Of a stretch of DNA of 64,000 nucleotides, positions 45,730 through 59,300 are shown in pieces (position 1 is the stretch's first letter; the number at the start of each line of letters is the position of its first letter). Under the pieces are notes generated by a model, which did no database searches, was not told the origin of the DNA, and saw only the letters and a list, made by a program, of their open reading frames with translations. The translations under genes and the position numbers were made by a program. The DNA is from Elymus sibiricus (lineage: Eukaryota; Streptophyta; Magnoliopsida; Poales; Poaceae), in NCBI GenBank assembly GCA_039707655.1, contig CM077665.1, positions 85,313,954 to 85,377,953 on the forward strand. The letters are read 5' to 3'.

Positions 45730-48299
45730 ATGGCTCGCAACAGCGCGTTCAACTTAGGCCCGATGTTAGAGAAAGAGAAGTTAGCTGCGAATGGAAACAA
45801 CTATGCGGACTGGGTCCATACCCTGAGGATTGTCCTCAGGAGTGCTAAGAAAGTGTACGTGCTTGACGGACCTCTTCCACCTAAGCCGGCGGCAACAGCC
45901 GCGGCAGATATACAAAATGTCTGGGCCACTAAGGATGATGACTTCAACTTAGTGCAGTGCCTTATGCTGTCTTGCATGAGTTCAGAGCTTCAAAAACGTT
46001 TTGAATTCCATGACTCCTTTGATATGATCAAGGAACTGGATGCTCTGTACAAGTTTAATGCACGGTCTGAACGTTTTGATATCATCAAAATCATGTCGGA
46101 GACCAAGATGGCTGAGGGCAGTTCAGTTGGTGAGCACGTAGTCAATATGATTGGCTACGCTGAAAGGCTTAAAACCCTGGAATTTCCACTTCCGCCAGAG
46201 CATGTTATGGACATGTTGCTAGGTTCACTCCCCCCGTCTTACGACGGTTTCATCATGAACTACAACATGAATGGGATGGACAAAACAGCTAATGAGGTGC
46301 TTGCCATGCTGAAAACTGCTGAAGGAGGACTGCGGAAAAATCGCAAGAAAGTGTTGCTTGTGAATAAAACTGCCAGTTTCAATAAGAAAGGCAAGCCAAA
46401 GAAGGGCAAGGGCGCCGGTAAGACCGGCTTCCAACGCAAATCTAAGGGCGGAGCCAAGAATGAAACTGAGTGCTTCTACTGCAAGGGCACAGGACACTGG
46501 AAGAGAAACTGCAAGAAGTATCTGGAAGATAGGAAGTCCGGGAAAACCGGAAAAGGTATAATTGTTATACAAGTTAATGTCATTGACGTTTTGCTTGCTA
46601 GTGAAAATTCTAAGTCTTGGGTATTTGACACCGGATCGGTTGCTCACATTTGCAACTCGATACAGGGGCTTCAGAAGGTGCGCAAGCTGGCAAAGAATGA
46701 AGTCGTGATGCGTGTCGGGAACGGCGCTGGGATCGCCGCTCAAGCCGTCGGCATTATGCCTCTACGTCTCCCTTCAGGATTTATTTTGGAACTAAGTAAC
46801 TGTTATTTTGTTCCATTGTTGTGTAGAAACATTATCTCTGGATCATGTTTAGTGCACGATGGGTACTCCTACAAGTCTGAGAACAATGGTTGTTCACTTT
46901 ATTGTAAGGATATGTTTTATGGATTTGCACCCATTGTTGGGGGCCTTTTCATACTAAATCTTGAATGTGAAAATGATGTCTTTAACGTGAATGCTAAACG
47001 CCTTAAGAAGGCTGATACCACCACCACTTTCATGTGGCACTGTCGGCTTGGCCACATCGGAAAGAAACGCATGCAAAGACTCCATAAAGATGGAGTTTTA
47101 CCGTCTTTTGATTTTGAATCATTTGACACATGTGAAGCTTGCTTGATGGGAAAAATGACCAAGACGCCGTTCACGGGTCATCCTGAACGGGCGAGTGAAT
47201 TATTGGAAATAATACATAGTGATGTATGTGGTCCAATGAGCACAATCGCACGGGGTGGGTATTTCTACTTCGTGACTTTTACTGATGATTTGAGTAGGTA
47301 TGGTTATATCTACTTGATGAAGCATAAGTCGGAAACCTTTGAAAAGTTCAAAGATTTTCAGAATGAGGTAGAAAATCATCGTAACAAAAAGATTAAGTTT
47401 CTGCGGTCTGATCGCGGATGCGAATATCTTAGTCACGAGTTTGGCCAACATCTGAGTGACCGTGGAATCGTTTCACAGCTTACGCCTCCCGGAACTCCAC
47501 AGCGAAACGGAGTGTCGGAACGACGTAACTGAACCCTGTTAGACATGGTAAGGTCGATGATGTCTCTTACAGATCTACCGATATCTTTTTGGGGTCACGC
47601 ACTAGAAACTGCCGCTCACACATTAAACAGAGAACCGTCTAAGTCTGTTGAGACGACACCATACGAGTTATGGCATGGGAAGAAACCCAATTTGTCGCAT
47701 CTCAAAGTTTGGGGTTGTGAAGCTTATGTAAAACGTTTATAACCGAGCAAACTCGATCCCAGATCAGACAAATGTAACTTTGTAGGTTATCCCAAGGAAA
47801 CAGTTGGGTATTTCTTCTACCAACCCTCCGAGTGCAAAGTGTTTGTCGCTAAAAATGGAGTCTTTCTTGAGAAAGAGTTTCTCGCTAAAGAATTGAGTGG
47901 GAGGACAGTACAACTTGATGAGATTAGTGAATCTTCGGCAACCGTTGATATGGCTAAGGAACCGGAAGAAATTCCGCAAATTATCCCTACAACCGAGCCG
48001 GAAGTTGTCGCATGTGATGCGGAAACTTTAAACAATGTTGTAACTGAACCGCGCAGATCAGGTAGGGCTATCCAGCCACCTGAGTGGTTTCATAACGAAA
48101 TCTTCATTCTTGAAGACGATGAACCTGCGCACTACAAGGAAGCGATGGCGGGGCCTAGCTCAAGGGAATGGCACAAGGCCATGAAATCCGAAATGGAATC
48201 CATGTACGAAAACCAAGTTTGGAACTTGGAAGAACTTCCAGATGGCGTAAAACCCATTGGTTGTAAATGGATTTTCAAAAGAAAGACGGACGCGGATGG
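45730..48299 (+). pseudogene. gag-pol: copia gag-protease-integrase, part 1
   Basis: From ATG 45,730 the frame encodes gag, a zinc knuckle CX2CX4HX4C at residue 248, protease D-T-G at residue 300, and integrase with HCRLGH and the catalytic core including SDRG, then the linker into reverse transcriptase. Two nonsense codons interrupt the single frame: TGA at 47,530 just after NGVSERRN and TAA at 47,740 after AYVKRL. The frame is otherwise uninterrupted to 48,299. There the LARD-like element enters within the codons for D-G of KTDADG at the beginning of reverse transcriptase. The remainder resumes in the same frame at 61,164. Confidence 0.9.
48295..48299. repeat. target-site duplication, left
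   Basis: GATGG, identical to 61,164-61,168. Confidence 0.95.
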
Positions 48300-48857
48300 T
48301 GTAACAGCCCGAGACCGACGCTCCAGAAGATTCCCCTTTTATGCCATCGTCGCCGTGCGATTCCTTTGTTTGTCGCATTCATCATCGCATCATTCGCATC
48401 ATCTGCATAGCATCGTCACTCGTTTTAGAAAGCTTGCATCCGTTCGTAGCTGCCGGTTCTCTCCGTTCGTGTCGTCATCCGTTTCGATCCCAACCACACA
48501 CGCACGCGCCCGCGGCATCGGTAAAATATTGTTTCTAAAAGCGTGTATTAAGCTTTCTCGGATTGGGTCGAAACTGGGCGTGCGGTCTTTATTTATTGTT
48601 GGTAGACCGCCTGCCAAATTTCGTCGCGATCAGAGCTCGTTTGATACCCGAACCGTTAGACCTAGTGCGGCTCCATCGCCGGTTTAATCGTCGGACGTTT
48701 TGTTTTAAAAAAAAATATGTCGCCGGGCCACATTCTCTCTCTCATCTCAGCCCAACACACCTCTACACAGCCCACTAGCCCAACTTAGCCCCCCCTCCGT
48801 TCGTGGTCATCGGATCGCGATCGGACGGACGAGATCCAACCCCCCTAGACCATTCCC

Positions 48858-48867
48858 TATATAAAAA
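48858..48867 (+). promoter_or_regulatory. LARD LTR TATA box
   Basis: TATATAAAAA, with the matching site at 56,925-56,934 in the 3' LTR. Transcription from here would leave more than 4 kb of the LTR as transcribed leader. Confidence 0.6.
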
Positions 48868-49659
48868 CCACCCCACGGAGAGACCCCTCTCACTCACTAG
48901 GGTTTCCCCCTTGCCAAATTGCAGCCACACCCCTAAGAAAACCCCACCTACTAGCTCCACCTCCCTCCAATCCCGCAGCCCTAGCCACCCAGCCACATCT
49001 GGCCCTTAGATCTGAAATCTGGGGCTCAGATTCACCCAAATCCCACCTACCGGACATTGTCCACCGCCACCCGGACAATGTCCACTCGACCAGAGCCGCA
49101 GCGCGCCCGCCACCGCGCCCGAGCTCGTGCTCGCCTCCCGTAGCCAGAGGAGCCCGAGCTCCTTCCCCGTGCGTCGCCGGCCACCGGAGCGCCGGACGTC
49201 GCCGGCGACCACCAGGCGAGCCCCGCCGTCGCGTCCTTCTCCTCCCTCCCTCTCTCATCTCTCCCTCTCCCTTCTCTTGCAGGAACCCGAGCCCTCCATG
49301 GATCCCGCCTCCCAGCTCGCAGAGTCCGCCGCCGGCCAGATCCCGCAGCCCCCTCGCCGGATCCGCCTCCCCGCGGTCCATTTCCGCCGCCGCCTTGCGT
49401 CCTCGCCTCCTCGTGGCGCCACCCAGGCCGGCAACCGCCGTCGCGCCATGGCCCTGCTCGGGTCAAGCAGGGAGCACGACGCCCCGCCTCGCCCGCCAGC
49501 GCCCTCGTGGGACCCGCGCGCCCAAGGCCCAGCAGCGGCGCCCCTCCAGCCCAGCCTGCCACGCCGGCCTGCCTCGCCTCCACCGACTGGGCTTGGCCCA
49601 CTCCGGTGAGCCTCTGGCCCAGTTCGCCCGTGCATTTTTTAGCTATCCGACGCTTTGTA

Positions 49660-49782
49660 CTACCTCCGTCCCAAAATTCTTGTCTAAGATTTATCTAGAA
49701 ACGGATGTATCTAACACTTAAACATGACTAGATACATCCATATTTAGACAAATTTAAGACAAGAATTTTAGGACGGAGGGAG
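49660..49782 (+). mobile_element. Stowaway MITE 3, inside the LARD LTR
   Basis: A 123-bp element begins CTACCTCCGTCCCAAAATTC and ends GAATTTTAGGACGGAGGGAG, flanked by TA (49,658-49,659 and 49,783-49,784). The 3' LTR has the uninterrupted site TTTGTATAAAGG near 57,721, with one TA, so insertion and target duplication can be read directly. Confidence 0.95.
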
Positions 49783-52700
49783 TATAAAGGAAACATATAT
49801 ATATAATCTGGCATAATTAGTTGTGGCTCATTTTTGTACAGCAACATATACATATTATATATGATTTCGGGGTAGAAAAATCTATGGCATTTATCTGTGC
49901 ACTTTGTTTTATCATTTGAGCAAGTTGTGTGCATGTCATTTTTGCTATGATGCTCTTTTGGTATTTTCGTGTGATTTAATCCATGCACATTTTGGAATAG
50001 TTGCAAACATGAGATATGCCCTTGGATATGTGTGCTAGGCCCTGGTCATTTTGGTTGCTATAGAAATCCATGTTTAGGTGTTATTTCCTTGTTGCCAACA
50101 TGCCATAAAATATTGCTGTTTTGAGATGCTAAAATATTTCTAAGTCTGAAATCTGTGTTATTTTGTTGTTGTCTTGCCATGTGGTTTGCTATTGATCTAT
50201 AGCTCATTGGATGTTGTCACAATGGAATGCTTTGTTAACCATGTTATGCTCTTTGAGGTTATGCCATTTGTTGCCATGTATAGGAGTTGCATCATAATTA
50301 ATTTTGTTGTCCAATATGTCAATCTGTTAAAAACTACTGCACATGTCTACTCTAATTTCCACTAAGTCTGAGAATCTGTTTTCTTCAATATGCCATGTTG
50401 TGTTGGTGGTTGCCATGAATCTGAGCATAATTTGATGTTGCCATAATGGAATGATTTGTAATGCATCATGCCTACTACCATGCTGTAGATTTTCATGCCA
50501 TAATATGCCCTGTAGGTTGTTGCTGTTTTGGACAGATTTGCACAAAAACTTGTGTTGCTTGTTATTGTTGAACCGTAGCTCCGTTTTGGACATGTTGCAT
50601 ATGTAACTTGACTAGAATTTCATGTAGTTTCATAATAACTTGCTGCATTCTTGATTTGAAGTGTTTGTGGTTGTCATTTTCATGCGTTTTTCATTCATGG
50701 CATATTACCTTGTGATGGTCATATCTTTTAGACCGTAGCTCCGTTTGAGATGTTCCATATATGTAAATCGACTAGAATGATGTGTAGAATTGCATGGTAT
50801 ACTTTATTTTCCTGTTTAATAAATATAAAACATGATTAGTTCAGATCTGGACCAATTTCGAAATTAACATATGGGGTCGTTTCGGAAATGCTATATGTTG
50901 TTTCCGGCCTCATTTAAACTTGCCTAGATGTGTAGTTTACTTATGCTTCACCTCTTGCCATGTTTAACAACAGTTAATATTGTCGTGTACCTAAACGAGA
51001 GTGAACTAAATATTCGAATGTGGAGTTTCGTCAATATGCAACTCGTTGCATATTGAGCTTCACTTAATGTGTAGTATTTGTTTGTTGTGATTGCCATGCC
51101 TTGCATAATTAAACCGGACATGCATCATGTTTGTTTGCGCATCATGTCTTGCATATGTTGTGGTGTATCGTGTGTTGATTGTTGTTTTCGGATTGCTTCT
51201 TCTCGATAGAGTTCCGAAAGCGTTCGGAGTGTGAGGATTCGTTCGACTACGTCCCGTTCGTCTACTTCACGGATCGCCTGCTTCATGGATTCGTTCTTCT
51301 TCCAAGCGGGATCTCAGGCAAGATGAACATTTCCCTGGATACCATTACTATCATTGCCATGCTAGATGTCTCGTTTCTATCGTTGTCTTGCTACCTACCA
51401 CTTGTTTGTCAAGCCTCCCAAATTGCCATGAAAAGCCTCTAACCTCTCCACATCCCAACAAAACATTGTTTGGCTATGTGACCGCTTGCTCAGCCCTTCT
51501 TATAGCATTGCTAGTTGCAGGTGCAATTGTTTCCAGCTATCACAATATTATTGCTGTTTAATTTAATGCACATATATACTTGGTAAAGGGTGGAAGGCTT
51601 GGCCTTTTGCTCGGTGTTTTGTTCCACTCTTGCCGCCCTAGTTACTTGTGTACCGGTGTTATGTTCCATAATTGAGCGCTCCTAACATGCTCGGGGTTGT
51701 TATGGGGACCCCCTTGATTTTTGTTTTAGGATAAAACTTGTCTGGCAAGGCCCAACATTGGTACTATATCTGCCCAACTTAATAATACTGAACACCGTTA
51801 CTAAAGCATAGGGCGTCATGAACCCGAGGAGTTAATTCAACATAATACAGGGGGGCAGTGTTGCTGGTGCTGGTCCAAAACAGAGCCACTTGCGGGGCCA
51901 CCTCGGGGCAACTCGAGGGATTTCTATCAGGTCGCCGTACGTAGTGTTCATCCGGTTGTGCCCTGAGAACGAGATACGCGGCTCCTATCGGGATTGTCGG
52001 CACGTCGGGCGGCCTTGCTGGACTTGTTTTACCTTTCTCGAACGTCTTGTGCGAGGAATTCCGAGAATACTTCAGGCTATCTCGAGGTTGCGGTTTTCCA
52101 GTGGAATTGCCTAGGAAGATCACGAGATTCGTGGTCGAGGTTATTCCCGCTGTGTGTGGTTAGTTTGTGATGGATGAGTTGGAGCACCCCTGCAGGGTTA
52201 AATCTTTCGGAAAGCCGTGCCCGTGGTTACGTGGCAAGTTGGAAACTTTGTTTAACACCCGGTCATAGCAAACTTGAAGTAAACTCAAATAAAATACACC
52301 AACTGTGTGCGTAATCGTGACTGTCTCTTCTCGTGAGTCCTTATCCGAGAGAGAACACGGTGGGGTTATGTTTGACGTATGTAGGTGTTCAAGATCTCTT
52401 AGAGATCATTACTAGTTCACGACCGTTTATGCGACAATCATCCCCCTTTATTCTTGTACTCGTAAGTTAGCCACTCTAATAAATGCTTAGTGCTTGCTGC
52501 AGCCTCACCACTTAACCATACCTCACCCATTAAGCTTTAATAGTCTTGATACCCTTGGAAATGAGATTGCTGAGTCCCTGTGGCTCACAGATTACTACAA
52601 CAACAGTTGCAGGTACAGGTAATGCGATGATATGGCGTGAGCGCGATGCTTTGTTTGATTTGGAGTTCTTCTTCTTCTTCATCGATCATAGGATGGGTTC

Positions 52701-52977
52701 CAGGCGGCAGCCTGGGATAGCAAGGATGGATGTCATTTTATCGTTTGTTTTCGTCCGTAGTCGGACCCTGCTCTTCTGTATGATGACTGTATATGTTGCT
52801 GTATTGATGTGATTTGATTTAGCTTGTGGCGAGTGTAAGCCAATTCCATATACTCATCTCTTCTTTACATGTACTTGTAATGACATCCATTCTTGCGAAA
52901 CGACGAGATGCGCTTCTATTCCCGTCGAGGCCCTCGTGCCAAAATAAGGATAGGATCGCATCTTGGGCGTGACAAGT

Positions 52978-52989
52978 TGGTATCAGAGC
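52978..52989 (+). promoter_or_regulatory. LARD primer-binding site
   Basis: TGGTATCAGAGC three bases after the LTR end, complementary to initiator methionine tRNA. Confidence 0.9.
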
Positions 52990-55900
52990 CCGTACCGACC
53001 TAGGAGCCCCCTTGATTGATCGAACTTGGCCGAGTCAAGTCTAGTGAAAAACTATTTTGAGTCGAGTTATATCGGAGAGTAGGATGCTTTTTACTCCTCT
53101 TCTATGCTCTGGTGAGGTATTCGACTTAGGAATTTTGATTCTACTCCTCGTCTCACTCAATTTTTTTTTAGGATCACGCGGATATTTTGGAATCTATATG
53201 ATACCGATGTGACGGAGTTCTGTCTTGGTGCCTCCTGTCTGACTTGATTTCTTCCGGGGAGTTGAGCTCCAGGGGATTCTTGACACGTCGTTATCATTCA
53301 GTTTCCTTAGTATCTCAGGACGGAGGATGTTCGGAATTGCTTCAATACTTTTCGTGGCGAGATAAGGCTGGAGTCACCCAGTACTGGGGAGGCGTCCGGG
53401 GTACTGCCATGTTTAGTATCGTTGTGATTACGAGTGTCTGAGGTAGATGAGTTTCTGAGACCTTTGGTTGTGTGTTGAGGGATGTGATACACTGGAGAGT
53501 AGTATTACTGCTAGGAGTTGAGTGATCATGTAAAAACTCCGTGTATCCGTGTACCCGATTGCATAATTGAGATTTCGGGAGTTTTTAGGTGGGAATTCAA
53601 GTTGTTATCTAGGATTATCTTCCACAGATGATGATGTGAGGTTGGGGTTCGACATCGAGTGGTTCACTTGTTGACGGTCTTTCTTACAGCGGTTCTCGTT
53701 GTGTCTTAAAGAGTCCTTGTAGCTTGCTACGACTCGGGGATGCTTCGTATGTCGTGTGCACTGCCTTGTACATGATGGCTACTGTAAGATCGAGCCCGTG
53801 TGAGCCTTACCACGAAAATATCGAGCGAAATCTCTATCATATATTTGTTTCCGGCTTAATTCTCAAGCCCCATCCTTTGTTTTGTTGGAATATGGTAATT
53901 CGAGTTGCTTCGATGTCAAGTGGTGAATTCATATCTTTTCTAAATGGTATTCTCATATTTTTATGGGAATGCTAATCCTTTGTTCAACCGAAGTTGTCAT
54001 GTCAATTTCTTTCCAACCGGTGTGCTTCTCTTCAAGATGATTCAATCCCTTCCAATTTTTGCAAGATCTATCCTCTTATTCTTCCGGAGTTCGTTTCATC
54101 CGTTCCAAGTTGTCTTTGTTTTTTTCCCGCCCTCCCGCCCTTTTCTTCAATGATTAAATTCTCATCCAAATGCCTTTTCTATTCATGTGATGCTTCCGCT
54201 ATCTTCTCTTCCGTGATGTATCCGGTGATTCTTTGTGATGATGCTCAGGAGTTTCAATGTCATTATTCTTTTTTTTTGTGTTTCTTCTCCGGTGGATTCA
54301 ATTCAATTCTCGGTGTTGTTCATATCATTTTCATTCGTCCAAGGCTTCCCATGTTGGAAATTCTATCCAAGCCTCCCTTGCTTATTCATCTCTCTCTATT
54401 CTATCCGGAGTGCTGAAGATATCTCAGAAGTCTTGTGTTTTCATTCAAGTCTTTTCAAAAAAAAATCGAGGTTCTCACCTCAACAAGTTTTCATTTGTAC
54501 CGGTGCAATATCTTTCTAATCTTTCAGTTCAACGGTGATATCTTTGAGTGGGCTCATAACCCACAGGTTTTTCCCCAGGATCTTACCTGGCTCTTCTAAT
54601 CTTTTCCGGAGATGTCCTCAAGTTCTTTCCAATATGACGTAAGAATGATTTCATCAGTCATATTCCTTCTCGAAGATCGCTTCTAAATCATTTTCATCGT
54701 AGCCTCAACCTTTCCTTATTCATTGTCCGGAGTGTCTCAGAAATTCTTGGTGGTGTTTCTCGTCATCATTCTCTTCATTGAAGACCGAAGGAGAGTTTCT
54801 CTTAAATCTTGTCCGTTCTTCCGAAGATTCATGGTTTCAGCTTGTTGCTATCCTCTCTAATTCTTTTCGATCATGAGTAATTCTTTCCATATCTATCCGG
54901 TGCATTTCAGAGTTATTGTCATTTCTCGATCCTCCGAAGGTCATCATTTCAGAAGATTTCTTCGTTCTCAGCTTTCAGCTTTCGTTCTCAAATTCTTCTC
55001 AATTGTTGTCCCTTCGGTCGTATCTCAATTATTATGGTACTTCGTTCAAGTTTTCTATTAGGCGGATCATGATCTCTTCGTTCTCATGTATCTCCATTCA
55101 TTCATGGTATCCTCATTCGTTCAAATTTTTTACCGGTGTTTCGTTGATGACTTCTTCAAGTGTGCAATATCTCTCTTCAATCCTTTTCAAGAACAATAAG
55201 TCATATGCAAATCCATTGCTTGTTATCAATTTAACTTGGTGAAGGATAAGCATAACATAATCCTTATTCTTGTTGGCCAAGGTGATTTCAATCCTTCTTC
55301 CGGAGTTGTTCATGATATCAAATTCTTGGTTCTAAGTGCTTCATCTTTTCTTTTCGGAGTTCCAAGTTTTCTCAAGTATCTCATCGCGAAGCTTCATCTA
55401 AATCTTTGCAAGGCTTCTATCTTGTTCTTGTGCAACCTTCATTCCTTTTTGATCAGTCTTTTGTATACGGAGGCTCCGCATGGTGGTTCGTCAAGGATTC
55501 TTTCATTTCTCGAAGTGTTCTTCAAGATTCTCGTGGTAGTACCTCAAGTTTTCCTTCTCTTGCATTTCAAAGTGCAATTCATTCTCTCTTATCTTTTGAG
55601 ATGGTACTATAGCATTCTTGATTCATGAGGAGCCTCGAAGAGAATTTGTCAAGAATGAGATATGTAAACCCATCTTTTCTTTGTTGGAGTTATCTTGGCA
55701 TGGATTTCACCTAAAGCATTTCCTTAGGATTGTTGCCATCTTGGTGCTCGTCAATGATCCAAGTTTTCTATGTATCCTCTCTTGGTGTCGGAAGTTTGCA
55801 TATCTTGTTGCTCCCAAGCAATCATTGTTTCCATTAGTGGTAGGTTGTCACCTCATAATTTTGAGATGTTTTCCATAAGCCCACAACAAGCTTCTTCCTT

Positions 55901-56356
55901 CCGTTGTTGAATTTCCAACAACTCTGTTATATCTTTCTTTGTTAGGATGCTTGTAAATTCAATTGTGGCATGAATTGTCATTTTCTTCCCCGTTCTTTCG
56001 TTCCATCGATCTAGCTTCTATTCTTTTGTTCCGGAGGTTTTGTGAGGTTGCTCTCTTCAATCTATCATCTCATTTTATCAAGATCATGTTCTTTCCTTGC
56101 TTATCCATTTAACCGGACTGTTGTTTTCTCTTTTCAAGTTCTCTCCATCTTATCAAGTTTTGTCTCTCTATCCTACCAAAGTGCTGCCGAAATTTCTTTT
56201 GAATATTTGCTTATTTCTCATGTCATTCTTCATCTCTTTGCAACCGTCAAGAATCGTTGGTTTCACTCGTTGTCAGAGAAGCAACTAAGCTTTACCTCTT
56301 CCTTTCGTCTTCCTCTTCCCCTTCTCATTCTAAGATCTCGGGTCGAGATCTCTTGT
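52990..56356 (+). other. LARD non-coding interior
   Basis: About 3.4 kb has no gag, protease, RT or integrase similarity. From about 53,850 the plus strand is strikingly pyrimidine-rich, with recurring TTCTTC, TCTCTT and (T/C)CCGGAG words. Many short frames encode Phe/Ser/Leu-rich products because of this bias and are not genes. Confidence 0.8.
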
Positions 56357-56370
56357 AAGTGGAGGAGAGT
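56357..56370 (+). promoter_or_regulatory. LARD polypurine tract
   Basis: AAGTGGAGGAGAGT immediately before the 3' LTR, the expected plus-strand primer. It stands out within a pyrimidine-rich strand. Confidence 0.85.
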
Positions 56371-59300
56371 TGTAACAGCCCGAGACCGACGCTCCAGAAG
56401 ATTCCCCTTTTATTCCATCGTCGCCGTGCGATTCCTTTGTTTGTCGCATTCATCATTGCATCATTCGCATCATCTGCATAGCATCGTCACTCGTTTTCGA
56501 AAACTTGCATCCGTTCGTAGCTGCCGGTTCTCTCCGTTCGTGTCGTCATCCATTTCGATCCCAACCACACACGCATGCGCCCGCGGCATCGGTAAAATAT
56601 TGTTTCTAAAAGTGTGTATTAAGCTTTCTCGGATTGGGTCGAAACTGGGCGTGCGGTCTTTATTTATTGTTGGTAGACCGCCTGCCAAATTTCGTCGCGA
56701 TCAAAGCTCGTTTGATACCCGAACCGTTAGACCTAGTGCGGCTCCATCGCCGGTTTAATCGTTGGACGTTTTGTTTTAAAAAAAATGTCGCCGGGCCACA
56801 TTCTCTCTCTCATCTCAGCCCAACACACCTCTACACAACCCACTAGCCCAACTTAGCCCCCCCTCCGTTCGTGGTCATCGGATCGCGATCGGACGGACGA
56901 GATCCAACCCCCTAGACCATTCCCTATATAAAAACCACCCCATGGAGAGACCCCTCTCACTCACTAGGGTTTCCCCCTTGCCAAATTGCAGCCACACCCC
57001 TAAGAAACCCCACCTGCTAGCTCCACCTCCCTCCAATCCCGCAGCCCTAGCCACCCAGCCACATCTGGCCCTTAGATCTGAAATCTGGGGCTCAGATTCA
57101 CCCAAATCCCACCTACCGGACATTGTCCGCCGCCACCCAGACAATGTCCGCTCGACCAGAGCCGCAGCCCGCCCGCCGCCGCGCCCGAGCTCGTGCTTGC
57201 CTCCCGTAGCTAGAGGAGCCCGAGCTCCTTCCCCGTGCGCCGCCGGCCACCGGAGCGCCGGACGTCGCCGGCGACCACCAGGCGAGCCCCGCCGTCGCGT
57301 CCTTGTCCTCCCTCCCTCTCTCATCTCTCCCTCTCCCTTCTCCTGCAGGAACCCGAGCCCTCCATGGATCCCGCCTCCCAGCTCGCAGAGTCCGCCGCCG
57401 GCCAGATCCTGCAGCCCCCTCGCCGGATCCGACTCCCCGCTGTCCATTTCTGCCGCCGCCTTGCGTCCTCGCCTCCTCGTGGCGCCACCCAGACCGGCAA
57501 CCACCGTCGCGCCATGGCCCTGCTCGGGTCGAGCAGGGAGCACGACGCCCCGCCTCGCCCGCCAGCGCCCTCGTGGGACCCACGCGCCAAAGGCCCAGCA
57601 GCGGCGCCCCTCCAGCCCAGCCTGCCACGCCGGCCTGCCTCACCTCCACCGACTGGGCTCGGCCCACTCTGGTGAGCCTCTGGCCCAGTTCGCCCGTGCA
57701 TTTTTTAGCTATCCGACGCTTTGTATAAAGGAAACATATATATAATCTTGCATAATTAGTTGTGGCTCATTTTTGTACAGCAACATATACATATTATATA
57801 TGATTTCGGGGTAGAAAAATCTATGGAATTTATCTGTGCACTTTGTTTTATCATTTGAGGAAGTTGTGTGCATGTCATTTTTGTTATGATGCTCTTTTGG
57901 TATTTTCGTGTGATTTAATCCATGCACATTTTGGAATAGTTGCAAACATGAGATATGCCCTTGGATATGTGTGCTAGGCCCTGGTCATTTTGGTTGCTAT
58001 AGAAATCCATGTTTAGGTGTTATTTCCTTGTTGCCAACATGCCATAAAATATTGCTGTTTTGAGATGCTAAAATATTTCTAAGTCTGAAATCTGTGTTAT
58101 TTTTTTGCTGTCTTGCCCTGTGGTTTGCTATTGATCTATAGCTCATTGGATGTTGTCACAATGGAATGCTTTGTTAACCATGTTATGCTCTTTGAGGTTA
58201 TGCCATTTGTTGCCATGTATAGGAGTTGCATCATAATTAATTATGTTGTCCAATATGTCAATTTGTTAAAAACTGCTGCACATGTCTACTCTAATTTCCA
58301 CTAAGTCTGAGAATCTGTTTTCTTCAATATGCCATGTTGTGTTGGTGGTTGCCATGAATCTGAGCATAATTTGATGTTGCCATAATAGAATGATTTGTAA
58401 TACATCATGCCTACTACCATGCTGTAGATTTTCATGCCATAATATGCCATGTAGCATATAGGTTTATTGCTGCCAATATGCCTTTGTGAAAATCTGCTAT
58501 GCTAAAACTGCTATTTTCGCTAAGTCCTAATCTGCTATATTTTGTTGCCATGTTGTGAGCTTCCTACCATGTGATCCATGACTCTTTTGAGTATGATATG
58601 TTAAGATGAAATGAAGTGTGTGTTATATGCTACTGCCCCATGCTTAGTTTGTGCATGTTAGAATCATGTAGATTGTTGTTTTCATGTGTGCAATATGCTA
58701 TGTTGCTGTTTTGGACAGATTTGCACAAAAACTTGTGTTGCTTGTTATTGTTGAACCGTAGCTCCGTTTTGGACATGTTGCATATGTAACTTGACTAGAA
58801 TTTCATGTAGTTTCATAATAACTTGCTGCAGTCATGATTTGAAGTGTTTGTGGTTGTCATTTTCATGCGCTTTGCATTCATGGCATATTACCTTGTGATG
58901 GTCATATCTTTTAGACCGTAGCTCCGTTTGAGATGTTCCATATATGTAAATCGACTAGAATGACGTGTAGAATTGCATGGTATACTTTATTTTCCTGTTT
59001 AATAAATATAAAACATGATTAGTTCAGATCTGGACCAATTTCGAAATTAACATATGGGGTCGTTTCGAAAATGCTATATGTTGTTTCCGGCCTCATTTAA
59101 ACTTGCCTAGATGTGTAGTTTACTTATGCTTCACCTCTTGCCATGTTTAACAACAGTTAATATTGTCGTATACCTAAACGAGAGTGAACTAAATATTTGA
59201 ATGTGGAGTTTTGTCAATATGCAACTCGTTGCATATTGAGCTTCACTTAATGTGTAGTATTTGTTTGTTGTGATTGCCATGCCTTGCATAATTAAACTGG

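Larger units (their letters stand above)
48300..52974 (+). repeat. LARD 5' LTR
   Basis: A 4,675-bp LTR with a TATA box TATATAAAAA at 48,858-48,867, followed by a GC-rich block (about 48,950-49,620) and a long AT-rich part. It contains the MITE at 49,660-49,782 and lacks about 240 bases present in the other LTR at about 58,450-58,700. Open frames of 100-180 codons in the GC-rich block occur on both strands and are composition effects. Confidence 0.9.

Noticed and set aside
48890..49721. Long open frames on both strands in the GC-rich part of the LARD 5' LTR (and 56,875-57,745 in the 3' LTR)
   Set aside because: They overlap in several frames at once, encode Pro/Arg/Ala-rich low-complexity products, and the start codon of the longest frame (56,942) is absent from the matching site of the other LTR. 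High GC content explains them.
53850..56350. Series of Phe/Ser/Leu-rich frames resembling membrane proteins
   Set aside because: They follow from the pyrimidine-rich strand of a non-coding element and show no conserved start or domain.
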